Assembly: GCA_033557465.1 (NCBI GenBank)
Contig: CM066037.1
Span: forward strand, 200,259,156 to 200,323,155
Source of the DNA: Ichthyophis bannanicus
Lineage: Eukaryota; Chordata; Amphibia; Gymnophiona; Ichthyophiidae
DNA length: 64,000 nt
Reading direction: 5' to 3'
In this document: in pieces, positions 34,380 to 46,090 of the stretch
Layout of the letters: each line of letters starts with the position of its first letter
Numbering within the stretch: position 1 is the stretch's first letter
Notes under the pieces: generated by a model
What the model saw: the letters and a program-made list of their open reading frames with translations, nothing else
Databases searched by the model: none
Told to the model about the DNA's origin: nothing
Program-made: the position numbers and the translations under genes

Positions 34380-34800
34380 TTTCTCTTTATTCCTGCTCCA
34401 AACCTCTTTCCACACCTGTTAGTGCTATGTTAATTTAGATTATAAGCTCCACTGAGCATGGATTGTCTTTTTGTGTGTTCACTCTCACAGTGATGCGTGC
34501 GCTTGGTAGTGCCCATTAAAATGCTCAGTAGTTGTAGTATTATTATTATTTATTATTTATCTATTTCTTCTATACCGCCCCTTCCAGAGATCAGGGGCGG
34601 TTTACATGGAACAATTGCATACATTTGCATAACATTACATAGAACAAGAACTTCTTAACTTTTTACATATAACAGAACAGTAAATTGTCAGAACTATTTA
34701 CAGGGTGTATACTTTTGTATACTGCTAAATTTACAGGGGAATGTCAGCGAGCTGACATTGCTATTTATAGAAATTATTTAGTAGTAGGAGTAGTAGTATT
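34380..34800 (+). mobile_element. SINE fragments in intron 1 of Myb gene A
   Basis: ATTATAAGCTCCACTGAGCA, then TGTGTTCACTCTCACAGTG and GCGTGCGCTTGGTAGTGCC form one SINE-like tail. It is followed by (TATT)n and a second tail with TACCGCCCCTTCCAGAGATC and AGGGGCGGTTTACA, shared with 10,615-10,760. Confidence 0.6.
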
Positions 34801-36413
34801 AGATATGCAGCACATGTACAGGGCACACCCAAGCACATGTGGCACATGGAGGGGAATGGTGGCGGAGCATGTCCTGAGAGCATGCGTGCCCCAACACAGG
34901 CAACTGTGGGGTGATGACACAGCAGCACATGGCAGGGTAGGTACTGGGAGTATGTGACAGGTACCTGGACCTGTGTGCATGATAGACACAGTCCTGAGCG
35001 TATTTGAGGTCCGCAAAGCAATGGTGAAGCAGGGGGCATGGCAGACCAGACCCATATCTGGTTCTACAATGCATACATCCATGGTCCAGGCCCTTGGGAC
35101 CTTTCATATAGGTAAGTTTGGCCACTTATGTATGCAGAGTTCATGCGATAACAGGGCTGGTCTGTCCTTCTAGGTACTCTTCCTCCTAAGGATGGGTGGT
35201 TGAGGGACTAACTTAGGTCAGATGCCTCTACCACTGGAGTAACCACACCCAGAATGGTCTAGCATTCCATCCTCACATATGGGTTATGAGGGCTTATGTT
35301 TAATTAATGTCTGTGCCCACCCCATTTGGGGTTGTGTACTTCATTAGCTGCCTGCGGTGTCTGTCCCCCTGAGGTCTACTTGCTAATATAGTATCTGGGA
35401 TATAGGTCACAGCCAGTCATCGCACATCTGCAGCCAGTCCCCAAAACACAGTGAGACAGGGGGAGACATACAAGAGGGACATACAACTAGCCCAGGACAC
35501 AGTGGCCTGTGGGTACCCACACACCTCACCAAAACACATATGACGTCTGTATGCACCTACCTAGCCAGGGACATGTCCCAGACCACTGACAGGGAAGGGC
35601 CTAACACACGGGGATGATGACGTAGACGTAAGGAAACGGCAGCAGAAACATAACACATGTCACACACATAACACTCTGTTGGGACCAACATTAAGTGGAG
35701 ATACCCCACCCACCCTCACCAGACCTTGGACGGTACACCATACCCATACAAAATGCACATAGCACAACCCCCACAACACCTGGGATCAGCCCATATACAT
35801 GTCCCGCAGTGTCACACACGCATTTCCATACCCCCGCACACTGTGCGACCCCATATCCAGCAGTGCTCCACCCATTCCCCCAGACACCCCACCACACCCC
35901 TGGAGTATGTGATAGCTGTTCACCCACACCGCACAGTGTCTGGCAAAGCGGAGGGCCACCACACACGTCTGGCTGACATGGACACATCCTACAACCCCTA
36001 ACGTGTATGCCACTCAGGGCAATGCAAGTACATCGCTCACGCACACAATGACGGCACACAGTCCCACTCAGGACTCCCACATGTGCCACGGCCACATGTA
36101 TTGATGAGGCCACAGACAAGGTCAGGTGGACAGTCCATATCTGACACTGCAGATAGGGGGCACGGCACTCAACACACCATCCCCCACACACCGCATCCCA
36201 TGTGTCACAGCTGCACCAGGGAATGAGCCTACTACACCCCCACCCCTTGCCAGGCACAGCACACTGTAGGCACCTGTGCTGTCTCTATTGTAGGCACAAC
36301 AACAGCAGGCACAGGCAGACAACACATTGATTGTGGGGTGGATGTACTACACAGGTGTACATAGGTGCACTGTGCAAACTTATCTGTGCTGTGTATGCTT
36401 TTCCACAACCCAG
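34801..36413. other. Remainder of intron 1 of Myb gene A
   Basis: GC- and CA-rich with several overlapping open frames on both strands and no domain motif. Nothing further is supported. Confidence 0.4.
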
Positions 36414-37677
36414 GTGACTACAAGACCATGGAGGCACCTGAGGAGGAGGATGTGGCAGGGCCTCAGGATGGGGAGGAGCCAGAGGCCACAATGTCCGGGG
36501 ACACCACCAGCAATGGGAACGCACACCAGGAACCAATGTGCTGGCCGAGGCAGAGGACACGCCCCTGGATGTCACCGCAACAGTGGGGGCCACTGGCAGC
36601 CACTCACAGGCTCTAGAGGGTGCTGAGATGGAGGGGAACCACCACCCCATGCAGGCGCCAGGGACATCAGCCATCCCTCCCACAAGCATGGCTACAATCC
36701 TGGCGGAGCTGCAGGCCCACAGTGCCTCAGCACGGCACGATGCCGAAGGTGGGTAACAGCATACACAACAATCCCCATGGGGGTTGTTGGAACATCCACA
36801 AGGAGATTGCATGTTGCCAACATAGCGAATCGATTCTTATGTTGGGGTGGGGGTGTTCTGTGCCTTGTGCGTTCCACCCTCCTGTAGCATGGCTTGTCAG
36901 GTGTCAGCATGTGTGAGGGGCTCAGACACACGCACACTGTGCACGGCCATATACCCCAAGTAAGCGCACAGCGGAAACCACCTATCCCAGGTCACCCAGA
37001 CACCCTACTTGACAGACACCTCTCCATGAGTATTGTTATGCAGCATAGTTTGTCAACATAATCTGCACTGTGCGCCAGCATTATAGAAAAGAGGGTCCCC
37101 CAGATATATGTATGTGTGTGCCATGACCCCTCACGTCATCTGACCTATCTCAGACGACCAGTGTGCAGATCAAGCATTGACAGATTAAACTGCAACACTG
37201 TGCCATGTGTGAGATCTGTGATTCTCATGACCCCTCATCAAGACCCCTTCCAGACATGAGAATGGCTCATGGGACACACAGATCTAAACATGGTCATGCG
37301 TTGCTAGTTGTGGCATGCATGATTGTTCTGCAGATTGATCTGGTGGGATATGCCTGACATGTGCATGTGTGATGGTGGGGTTTAAAAGAGGTATCTCACC
37401 TATCACCTTGTGTCCCACCCACAGGCACTCATCAGGCTCTGTTGGCCATTCACCATGATCTGTTGGCCACTAACCAAGAGATCCAACAGCTGCGGACCAC
37501 AGCAGACACTATAGCAGGGGCGCTCCTCCGTATTGCGGATGCCCAGGAGGCCATAGCAGCCCAGATACAGCAGCCAGCACCAGCACCAGAGGCTGCACCA
37601 GCAGTCCCACAACAGAGGGGTGGGTTGAGCCATGGTCGCCGTGGCTGGCCACGGAGGATGTGAGCAGTATGAATAAA

Positions 37678-38660
37678 CCATCATAAACTATTACATCCTT
37701 TGTGTTTGTTTCCAATGTGTGGCACTGTGGTCCCCTACGTATCCTGCACCTCATGTTGTCTCCCTGCCCACATGTGCCTTACCCATGCCCCTCAGGGGTG
37801 GGGTGTCTGTACTGCCACCTATCAGCGTGCATAGGTCATATGATGCCCTGTGTGCCATGGACTGTGGCAAGTCGCCACCCTACTACCTATGCGTGGGGGT
37901 ATACCCGTCCTCTCCCGTTGCCCAGGAAGATGTTCACGGTGGTACATGTCTGGTGTAGGGATATGTCACCCTCTCCCACCCCATATACTCTCCAGCATTG
38001 GACACACATGTGTGACCATTCTCCCTGCCCACACCAGGGCCTACGTGGCTGTCTTCCCACATAGGCTTGCATGCGGCACAGGCAGACAAAGGTGGCTTGC
38101 TTCAGTCGGCCGATCACTCTTCACTAGCGCTTGTAGTCCCCCACCGCTCATCCTTGTGACATGCATTGGCCTATGTCGCCCTCAACAGCTATCCCCCTGT
38201 GCAGCTCCTGGGTACAGCATTCCATCTTACCCTCCATGCCACATACCTGCTGCTAGTCTTTTCCCCTATTGTCACACAAGCATGGTGCATCAGATATGGT
38301 TCCCACACATCTCACACAGCATGCACATGACCATAGATTTTGGGACACGCTCCACATTGGCACATCACAGGGACAACATGGGACTCAGATGCCTACACAC
38401 ATGGGCAGCCCCCACAACTGCGTGTGGAGACAATCCATGTATAATACCCATGTCTACCATGCATACACATAGTGATCTACACACATGTCCAATGCTGACA
38501 TCCACAGTCTGTCTGTAAGAGAGACACATGACCATTGTGATGTCATAACAAAACTGTATTTAAAAAACATATTTACAAAGAGTATTATATACCAACGCCC
38601 ACATGTTGGGTCCCAGAAGACAGGACAGCACAGGGCACATGTGTGGGCGCCACAGGGTCA
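37678..38660. other. Intergenic region between convergent genes A and B
   Basis: About 1 kb, C-rich on the plus strand, with incidental frames only. It presumably holds the 3' UTR of gene B on the minus strand. Confidence 0.4.
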
Positions 38661-41600
38661 TCACACGCTCCTGGGACGCCCATCAGGAGATGGCTGTCGA
38701 GATGCAGCACCCCTACCCACCACACTCTGCATCTTGGCAGCCATCCACTGAATGGAACCTGCCAGCCACCGGATGGTGCGGTCCTGGGCCCGCAGGCGTT
38801 GCACCACACCATCCATTGCCACATACAGGTCCTGGATGCACCTGCCACCACATACACACATGGTGCCAGGTGTCTGTGTGGTGGCATGTGCGCGGGCCCT
38901 GTCTGTGGCAATGGGTGGTGTAGCTACACCCAGATGGGCACCATCGCCATGCACATGCGGTGGCTGGCAGGGACCCACAGTGCCCTGTGCTGTCCTGTGT
39001 TCCCTCCCCCCTAGCACCTCCCACCCACCCTCACCACCTTCCATGCTCTCCTCCTCCTCCTCACCCCCCAAAACATCACACACACTATCTCCCACCCCAC
39101 CCTCCACCCCCTCCATGTCCCCATCATCCTCTTCTGCCTCCGCCGCCTCTGCCACCTCCTCCTTGGATGCCTCCTCCTCCGCCGCCTCCTCCCCCTCTGT
39201 CCCGTGTTGGGGTGTGGGGCATATTCTTCTGTGCCCTGATGTTGAGGGGCCCTCGCCAGCAGGAGCATCCTCTGGGGGGGATGACAGTCATTAGCACACT
39301 ATCATGTGGGTCACATACCACATGTACATAGTTTGACCATGTACAGGCTGGGCCACAACACTCACCTCCACATTGTGCCATCGCCCCCCTCTGGAGGCGG
39401 GCAAGGACCTCCAGGCAGTGCAGCCGCAACTCCCGACCCTTTTCCCGTAGGTCCTCTACCTGGGGGGGGGGAAGCAATGGGTGGGAGCATTAATGACCGT
39501 ATATCTCTGGTGGGTGCCCAACACATATCACACATCTCTGTGAGCAGCATCATGCTGCTCATGCTCCTCTGGCCAGTGTGTCCTCTACTAACTGTTGCCA
39601 GTGCCACTTGCATGTGTGGCTGTGGGTCTGGCCATGTGTGCAGTGCCACCTATGTGTACTGTGCGTAACACCCTGGACACTCCATACCCTGTTCCTACAC
39701 TCTCCTTGCATGACATGGCAGCACCATGCCACGTGTGGTTTGGCTATGCTGGTGTCCAATGTTCCCTCTAATTTTCTGTAGGCTGTGTGCACATAAAATA
39801 TCAGCTGTGCAGCTTTTGAAGGAAGGTTAAATTTTTGTGCGCCACATAACGACACTCGGAGTTATATACTTAAAAATTTGACTACACATCAGAATACAGT
39901 ATGTACACCACATTAATTTTAATCAAATTAAATGAATATAGACGATTACTAAATTAAGCTGAAAATTTCTAGTAATTACAATCACAACTTTTAAATTTTA
40001 AGACGTCTGTGTTGTTTTCTATCAGAATCAGAAATGTAATTTTTGTGCGCTCTGTTGTAAAGTATGTGCGCTCGCTCGACGAGGCGTGTGCGCGCGCACA
40101 CGCACACAGCTTAGGGGGAACAATGCTGGTGTCCAGGGGAGGCCTTCCCTAACTCCCTGTGTGGTCTGGCAAACACATGTGTGTTTGCCTGACCTACACA
40201 CATCATCCGACACACCCGCCATGGCACCATGATATCCTACCACGCATGGTTGATGTGTTCTGACATAGAGCGGAAGGTGGGTGGCCCTGTGCACCTTGCC
40301 AGGCGCCAATACCATGACACTTGGCTTTCTGCTATACCTCTATGGTCATGACTAGGGCCTCCTGTGATTAGGGCAGTTGTGGCTAACTACAACAGGAGCA
40401 TGGCCCACCACACCTAGCTGGCCTATTAACATCTGTGCTCCTGTCTGGGGTTATGCCAGAGCTGTGAAACCCCAACAGGTGCATGTACCCTTACACCAGC
40501 ATCTATACTGTTCCTCTGCGATCAGCTACGGGACTCCTGGGGAGTGGGCAGATGTGTGACCTGAAACTGCGTACACTTCAATGATATCTGGAATTGTTAC
40601 AGACCTTCATAATGAGGTCTCAGGGCTCCTGGGCGTAAGGTGGTTTAGAGCACATCCATAGCTGCACCTACCATACCATCAGGATACATAACAGACGTGT
40701 GTAATGAGGTCTGGGCCTCCAGGGAATAGGGAAAATGTGTGACCTAAGCCGCCATAACCTACCACAATATCTAGATGCCATACCCACCTTTGCAATCAGG
40801 CCCCAGGACTCCTGGGGGTAGGGTGAATTATAACACTGACCAAGTGTTATTTTGTTTCAGTGTAAACCGCACTGATGACAAAGAGCGCGGTATATAAGAA
40901 CTGTTAAATAAATAAAAAATAAATAAAATAAATAAACACAGCAACAGCAGCATAGACCATTACCAGCAGGGTGACTGACAGCCCACTTTGATGGGGTCTC
41001 AGGACTCCTGGGGGGTAGGGCAGATGTTTTAACCTGCAAATGCACACACAACCATATCACCAGGGTGACTGACAGACCATTTGGAGCAGGTCTCAGGACC
41101 CCTAGGGGTAGGGAAGACGTGTGACCCTGCAACTGCAGAACCTACCATATCAGCATGCTGTTTACCAGACCTCTTTAGGCATATCTAGGGGCTCCTTGTG
41201 TTAGGGTGTATTTTAACACATCAACAGCAGCAGCTGCCATAACATCAGGCTGACATCTGGACCTCTGTGATCAGGTCCTTAGCCTCCTGGGGATAGGGCA
41301 AATCATTTTGATGTGATAAATAGGTGGTATATCACGTGGGTTTAACTAATAAACATAAATGAGATAGAATGCCTTCACACAGGAGCATACACAGCTACAA
41401 TCAACACTGGATATGTATATGGATATACTGACCTGTCCCCATATACTTACCTCACGTGGGTAGTCTGCAAGACGATTATAACGCCTGGTGACGTGGTCCC
41501 AGGCCCTCCATACATGCCCCAGGTCCTGCCGCTTAGAGGAGCCAGGAAATAGTTTCCTCTGCCTGGTGCAGATCAGCCCTGCAAGGTGGCGTAGCTCCCT

Positions 41601-41708
41601 GCGTGTAAAAGCTGGCTTTCTAGACCGAGTCACCATTTTCAGCAAAGCCTTGCTCATGCACGCACGCCGCATATGTGCGCATGCGCGCTGCAACGTGCGC
41701 CGCATCAT
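38661..41708 (-). CDS. Myb/SANT gene B of the giant element (three exons, intact 320-codon frame)
   Basis: Exon 1 is 41,708-41,451 (86 codons, ATG to a GTAAGT donor). Exon 2 is 39,459-39,366, with a CCCCCCCAG acceptor and a GTGAGT donor. Exon 3 is 39,271-38,661, with a CCCCCCCAG acceptor. Total 963 nt, with no stop or shift. The protein starts with a basic segment; residues about 30-110 form a trihelix-like domain (FTRRELRHLAGLI, RKLFPG, HVWRAWDHVTRRYNRL, and across the splice VEDLREKGRELRLHCLEVLARL). An acidic middle follows (EEAAEEEASKEEVAEAAEAE), then a helical end (VVQRLRAQDRTIRWLAGSIQ), perhaps for oligomerisation. The likely role is binding transposon ends with the nuclease (inference). 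It converges with gene A. No AATAAA is obvious after the stop. Intron 1 holds a hAT MITE and a minisatellite. Confidence 0.72.
39757..40125. mobile_element. 369-bp hAT MITE in intron 1 of Myb gene B
   Basis: Ends CAATGTTCCCTCTAA and TTAGGGGGAACAATG, flanked by exact 8-bp duplications CTGGTGTC (39,749-39,756 and 40,126-40,133). The interior is AT-rich with no coding. It inserted into the intron without touching splice sites. Confidence 0.9.
40340..41310. repeat. Degenerate ~90-bp minisatellite in intron 1 of Myb gene B
   Basis: About ten diverged units recur at roughly 90-95 bp spacing (near 40,345, 40,430, 40,515, 40,605, 40,695, 40,785, 40,985, 41,080, 41,170 and 41,265). The most constant part is TCAGGACTCCTGGGGGTAGG followed by a block like AGATGTGTGACCTGCAAC. 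A SINE tail splits the array. Confidence 0.75.
40840..40940 (+). mobile_element. SINE 3' tail inside the minisatellite
   Basis: GTGTAAACCGCACTGATGAC, GCGGTATATAAGAACTGTTA and an (AAATA)n tail, similar to the end of the SINE at 22,190-22,480. Confidence 0.7.
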
Positions 41709-41759
41709 TAAGGTGCACTAGCAACGTGCCTGTGCCACAGCTAGTACACAGGAAACGGT

Positions 41760-41785
41760 GGTGCTATAAATATATATAAAGATCT
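41760..41785 (-). promoter_or_regulatory. TATA box of Myb gene B
   Basis: On the minus strand TTTATATATATTTATAGC lies about 55-75 bp upstream of the proposed ATG at 41,708. A perfect GCGCATGCGC (41,677-41,686) lies just inside the coding start. The same NRF1-like word marks the divergent promoter at 32.8-33.3 kb. Confidence 0.55.
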
Positions 41786-44091
41786 ATGCTGCAGACACAC
41801 ATTTCAGTGATGTGTCTGATGTTTCTTAACACAGTTAGTTTATTATGCATTTATCTCGGTGTTGGCACACTGGGGTCTCGACCCATCATCACTGGCTGGG
41901 AGGGCATTGTATTAGCCGGTGTGGTATGCCTTTTCACATAGCAAGGGCTGGCTAAACAGTTACACCAGGTCATCTACATACACTTTCTACTCTGCTTACC
42001 AGGCTAGTGTACGGACACAGCTAGGGCATTTTACAGGGCACCTTGGTTTGTCCAACTGAGCTGCAGGTGTTTTGGGATGTGCACACGGATTTCAGATCTA
42101 TGTCAGACTGCTACATGCATAGACAGCCGTATCCTCTGACAGTTATACTGACGGACACACTTTGTATTCAGCTCACCAGCTGATCTAACAACCTGCAGTC
42201 CATGCTACTCTTCCAACATAACCACTGCATGCAACTGGCCACACTTTTGGACATATTGTCATCTGGTAACACGCTCTGATGTGATGATAATACACTATAT
42301 CCTATACATCAATATACAGGCCCACTGGGGTATTGAACCCATGACCTCTCCCACTGCGGTCAGTATATTCACCATTATCCTGAAACAATATTGGTTGTAA
42401 TTAAACTATGGCTAGCTACTCAACCAGTGCAGGTCACCAGACACACTGTCTGGTGTGGCTAACAGGATAAGTTAGCACCAAGGGTACCTATGATGCAATG
42501 CACATGCAGATCAGCAGTCTACATCGGCTCACCGGATTGGGGTTTGCAACTCTGCAGCACATCAACTGGGTAGGGGGACCGAACATGCATGTTACTGTTA
42601 CAGTATGCCTACTGACCATGCCATTGGGCATGTTCTGTGCTCACCCTGAGAGTAAAGTCGTGGGACAGCACCAGGTCCACGCTACCCGGGATGTTTGCAG
42701 TAGGTTTTGCTGCAGATCGCCATCACTGTCAGTATATGGGGTATTCTTTGCAGACAGCCTTGGAAGTTTCTATGTACATTCTTATATGTCATTGATGTGT
42801 AGCCTATATGGACCAGGAAGCTTGCAACATAATGCATATTGAGTGAGGTTGCCATGGACACCTGTTTTTGGAGCAGGGGTGTGTCTGGACTCACATGATG
42901 ATGATATACAGAGCAAGCCCACCTTCTGTGGGTCAAGGTGTGGAACATGATCTGGACACAACAGACACACACTATCATTGTTTCCAGTAGGGCCAGTTGA
43001 GCTAAATGATGACAGACTGTGGGTTCATCAACCCCCGGCCAACTAAGGAACAGAGAGCTGATGCAGATCCGAACATGGAACTCGACCACTGGCAGTGCAA
43101 CTGGTCAGCTAAGCTGCCCCCCACTACATTCTGACATTCAACAGCAGCAGGCAGTCAGTGTGCACCTGCTGCATCCTGCAAGGTGTTGCAGCCATACACA
43201 TGCTAGCTACAGACAGTCTGATGCCACATACATAGTGCATGTTCCAGAAGGAACACTGTGCACCCTGGTGTGGGATCTGGCACACACACACCACGGAGCT
43301 TTGTTAGTGATTGGGCCCCAGAAAAGGGAACCCATAAATATCACTTGAGAGAAATGCTATATGGTACTATGGAGGAACCTAGCCATGCCGTGCTCACTGC
43401 TCAATCAGGGTGAGAGTGACCTCCCAGCAGAACATGCTGTGGCCACCCTGTTCGTGCAGGTGGTTGTCGGGCACTACAATGTCCCAGCCATTGCCCTACG
43501 CCCTGTGCAGATGCATCCTGCTAGGCCTCCCTGTCTGGCCCATACCCACAGTGTCTTGCTCCTCATTATGCACATTGGCAGGCTTACACTGGAGACAGTG
43601 CAAGCAGTGTGTGCTAAGTAAGGTGTGGGCAGCCACAACACACTGGATAGACAGACACACACTCCCACACCTATGCCAGCATTGTGCAAATATAGAGGCT
43701 TTTGGCAGCCCTGGCCACCACACCAGTCCTGGGCATGGTACAAGCATGGCTATGGTACACAATACTGTTGGGGTCACTCCCTGGGGTGGTAAACACTGTC
43801 AGAAACCAAAACTGAAACACACTCCACAGATATCAGAAAGGTTGCTATGATGCAGCTCTATCAGCCAATTGTGCTTAACTTAGGAATTGTTATCTGCCAT
43901 TAATCATAGCAACCTTTTGATATATGTGTAACGTATTCCCAAGTTTAGGGCGGCATTGCTAAGGTATGCAAGTGCTAGTATTGGGAGATGCTGCTGCGCG
44001 CAGGGCCCAACAGCCTGACTCTCCATGAGGCTTTGGATAGTGGAGCCTGTGGGTGTGGGTGTTTATGCCCCTGTTGGCCGCTGCTCTAGGG

Positions 44092-44283
44092 AAGAGGTTC
44101 CCAACTCCAATCCTGGTGGGCCAAACACTGTTCAGGTTTTCATGCCGTCCCTAATGAATATGCATGAGATACATTTGCATACAATGGGGCGGCGCATACT
44201 AATGCAGCACAGGCATAGTTATTAGGGACAGCATGAAACCTGAATGGTGTTTGCCCCTCCAGGATTGCAGTTGGGCAACTCTG
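44092..44283. mobile_element. 192-bp hAT MITE
   Basis: Inverted ends AAGAGGTTCCCAACTCCAAT and the complement of CAGAGTTGCCCAACTGCAAT, with 8-bp duplications CTCTAGGG (44,084-44,091 and 44,284-44,291). The centre has ATGAATATGCATGAGATACA. The same insertion occurs at the matching place in the derivative (59,580-59,772). Confidence 0.85.
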
Positions 44284-45581
44284 CTCTAGGGATTGCACAT
44301 GTTTATGGTGTCTGTGCTCTGTAGGGTAAAATATAGGATTTTAGGCATGTTTATTTTATCTGCAATAAAGGTTCCATCTTTATTACCACGGTTTAGTACT
44401 GGGTAAAATATGGGGAAAGGGTTGGCAGTAGCCACAACTGGGACTTGAACTTGTGACCTTCTGCTCCTGAACACACTGGCTGTGTGTACTGCACCACACT
44501 GTTGCCACAGGGACAGTTCATTCCCTGGGGATGCCATGACTGTTCGTCAGACAGACCATACCTGTTGCATTGCATGGTACCCACTTAAATGGGGCTAGGC
44601 CATGGTCTGCTGTGGGCAGATGCCACTGCCGCCTCCACCACCAGCACCCCTCCGCCACCATGCTGCCATGCCATTATGCCATTATGCCAGTGGTGCTGGT
44701 GGTGCGCAGTCCCAGGCCATCCAGTATGCCGGTAGGCAGCTGCCTATGGTGTGGGTTCTCGGATAGGGGTGCCTACATGGACATGTGCGCTCCCCCCCCC
44801 CGCACCGCCTGCCAATGTTCTGTGCCCTTGGGGGTACCTGCTGGGTAATCTCCCCTGTGGACACTGTGAGAAACACACTCGTACCCATGTTGGACCCTCA
44901 TCAGTTGCTGTCTTGCTGCTTTACTGTTTCGGCATCCCTATGTGCCACCTAGGCATCTGCCTAGTCCGCACTGTGCCCCAGCTGCACCACAGCATGTGCC
45001 GCCTGCAGCCCTCTGTATTTCATTTCCAGCATCTGTACAGTTGCCTTTTCCTACATGCCCACCCTGCTTTTGCGGCACATGTGCACACTATAACAAACCT
45101 GCCCAATATAGACATGAATAAACTCTGATCAGCACTATTTCAATGTGGGATCATTCACTTTGTAGGGGGACGGAGAATAGACCCTTCCAAATATGATATC
45201 TTCTTTTTTGAGCTTTGTCAGTGGTGTTGCTTTATGTTTATCATTACTATCACTTTTGGCAAACTTGGTTATTGGGATTTTACATGTGGTTCAGGTCATT
45301 TTCTATGTTTATTTGCCTTTTTGTTCCATGCACATGTATCACTACTATCACGTTTTTGGGTTTCCCTGGCTTTGCTGTACATTGCTGACTGAAATGGTTT
45401 CTCTTTCCTGCAAATGTGCCTTAACGCGAGGGTTTCACTGGTGTTAGTGTTCAGACCCAGATTTCACAGCGTTAGTGTGCTTGGAGCCTCTCTCCGCCCA
45501 TTGACCTCTTCTCTCCACCCTCTGGGAAGCCTTACTCTACCCTTCAGAGCCGGATTTCACAACGTTAGTGTGCCTTAATGC

Positions 45582-45639
45582 CGCAGCTGCGTTATCGCGC
45601 GATAATGTAACATTATCACGCGGTAATAACGCAGCTGCG
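45582..45639. repeat. Right subterminal hairpin with TTATCGCGCGATAA
   Basis: CGCAGCTGCGTTATCGCGCG pairs with CGCGGTAATAACGCAGCTGC across a short spacer, a near-perfect stem of about 25 bp. It contains the 14-bp palindrome (45,592-45,605) that also lies near the left tip. Confidence 0.7.
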
Positions 45640-45669
45640 ACGTTAAGATGCTTTAGTAAACATACCCCC

Positions 45670-46090
45670 TATGAGAGGGATTTTATACAAAATTTAAATA
45701 AAATTTTACTGGAAGGATAAATGGTGATTGGGTGAAAGGAGAGAGGATATTAATTCAATAATGGATGAGGATGGATGAGCGGAGGAGGGTGGGAGAGAGT
45801 GGTTAGAAAGGGAATGATATAAAGAGTATTTAGAGTAATAATATATGAATTAATAAATAGAATATATACTTGTTAATAAATACAAATGTTGTGGGAAGTT
45901 TGATACATAAATGTTATGTGTAGTTTGATACATGTTAAGTGATGTTTGTAATGATACTAAATACTTCATAAAATGATCAAATGGAAATAAATGAACCATA
46001 TTAAATTAAATTAATCTGACTTAACATTAGTGTATTAGCTAATTACCTATTGGAAAATGATAGGTAAGAGAATTGTTATATATTAAACAG
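45670..46090 (+). mobile_element. 3' UTR-like continuation of the L1-type fragment
   Basis: AT-rich, continuing from the L1-type ORF2 fragment that ends at 19,819. Open translation at the junction (RDFIQNLNKILLEG) fits the end of L1-like proteins. It fades near 46,090, where a CR1 tail starts. Confidence 0.55.

Larger units (their letters stand above)
33624..37677 (+). pseudogene. Myb/SANT gene A of the giant element (three exons, damaged)
   Basis: Exon 1 (to 34,145) encodes a basic KRRRRPVPAEERRRAVRF, then a Myb/SANT-like trihelix with HVWEEVQEAIAQAG and LDSLRKRFNYIKHGVRAH, like the DNA-binding partner proteins of Harbinger elements. It ends at G|GTAGGT. Exon 2 (36,414-36,748), after a CAG acceptor, is acidic (MEAPEEEDVAGPQDGEEPE). 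Exon 3 (37,425-37,663) encodes LLATNQEIQQLRTTADTIAG, a helical Gln/Ala-rich tail, stops at 37,663, and is followed by AATAAA at 37,672. All introns are phase 1. Lesions: TAG at 34,073, a frameshift near 36,530, and a 10-G run (33,641-33,650) that puts the likely ATG (33,624) out of frame. SINE tails lie in intron 1. Confidence 0.75.
41790..45660. other. Right arm of the giant element, no gene recognised
   Basis: Contains tRNA-like stretches on the minus strand near 42,315-42,385 (GGTCATGGGTTCAATACCCC) and 44,430-44,515 (GTGGTGCAGTACACACAGCC with GGTCACAAGTTCAAGTCCC). From about 43,000 to the tip it is collinear, inverted, with 58,165-60,820. No coding motif. Confidence 0.5.
19820..45668. mobile_element. 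Giant Harbinger-like DNA transposon with three genes
   Basis: The ends are inverted: GGGGTATGTTTACTAAAG from 19,820 and its complement CTTTAGTAAACATACCCC ending at 45,668. The flanks carry TAT on both sides (one extra C at the right). The host L1 fragment continues across the insertion, which supports the boundaries. Span is 25,849 bp, or about 21.7 kb without the Gypsy at 24,398-28,501. Inside are a HARBI1-like nuclease, Myb/SANT genes A and B, a palindromic divergent promoter and long non-coding arms. A 4.07-kb derivative at 58,165-62,233 shares both ends and the last ~2.6 kb, so both termini belong to one element. Known Harbinger elements are usually a few kb with two genes; size and third gene are atypical. 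Confidence 0.75.

Noticed and set aside
35691..36257. 188-codon minus-strand frame rich in Cys, Trp and Gly
   Set aside because: It lies in intron 1 of gene A, overlaps open frames on the other strand, and has no domain motif; it is best explained by base composition.
38960..39331. Plus-strand Pro/Ser-rich frames
   Set aside because: They are the antisense shadow of the acidic exon 3 of gene B.
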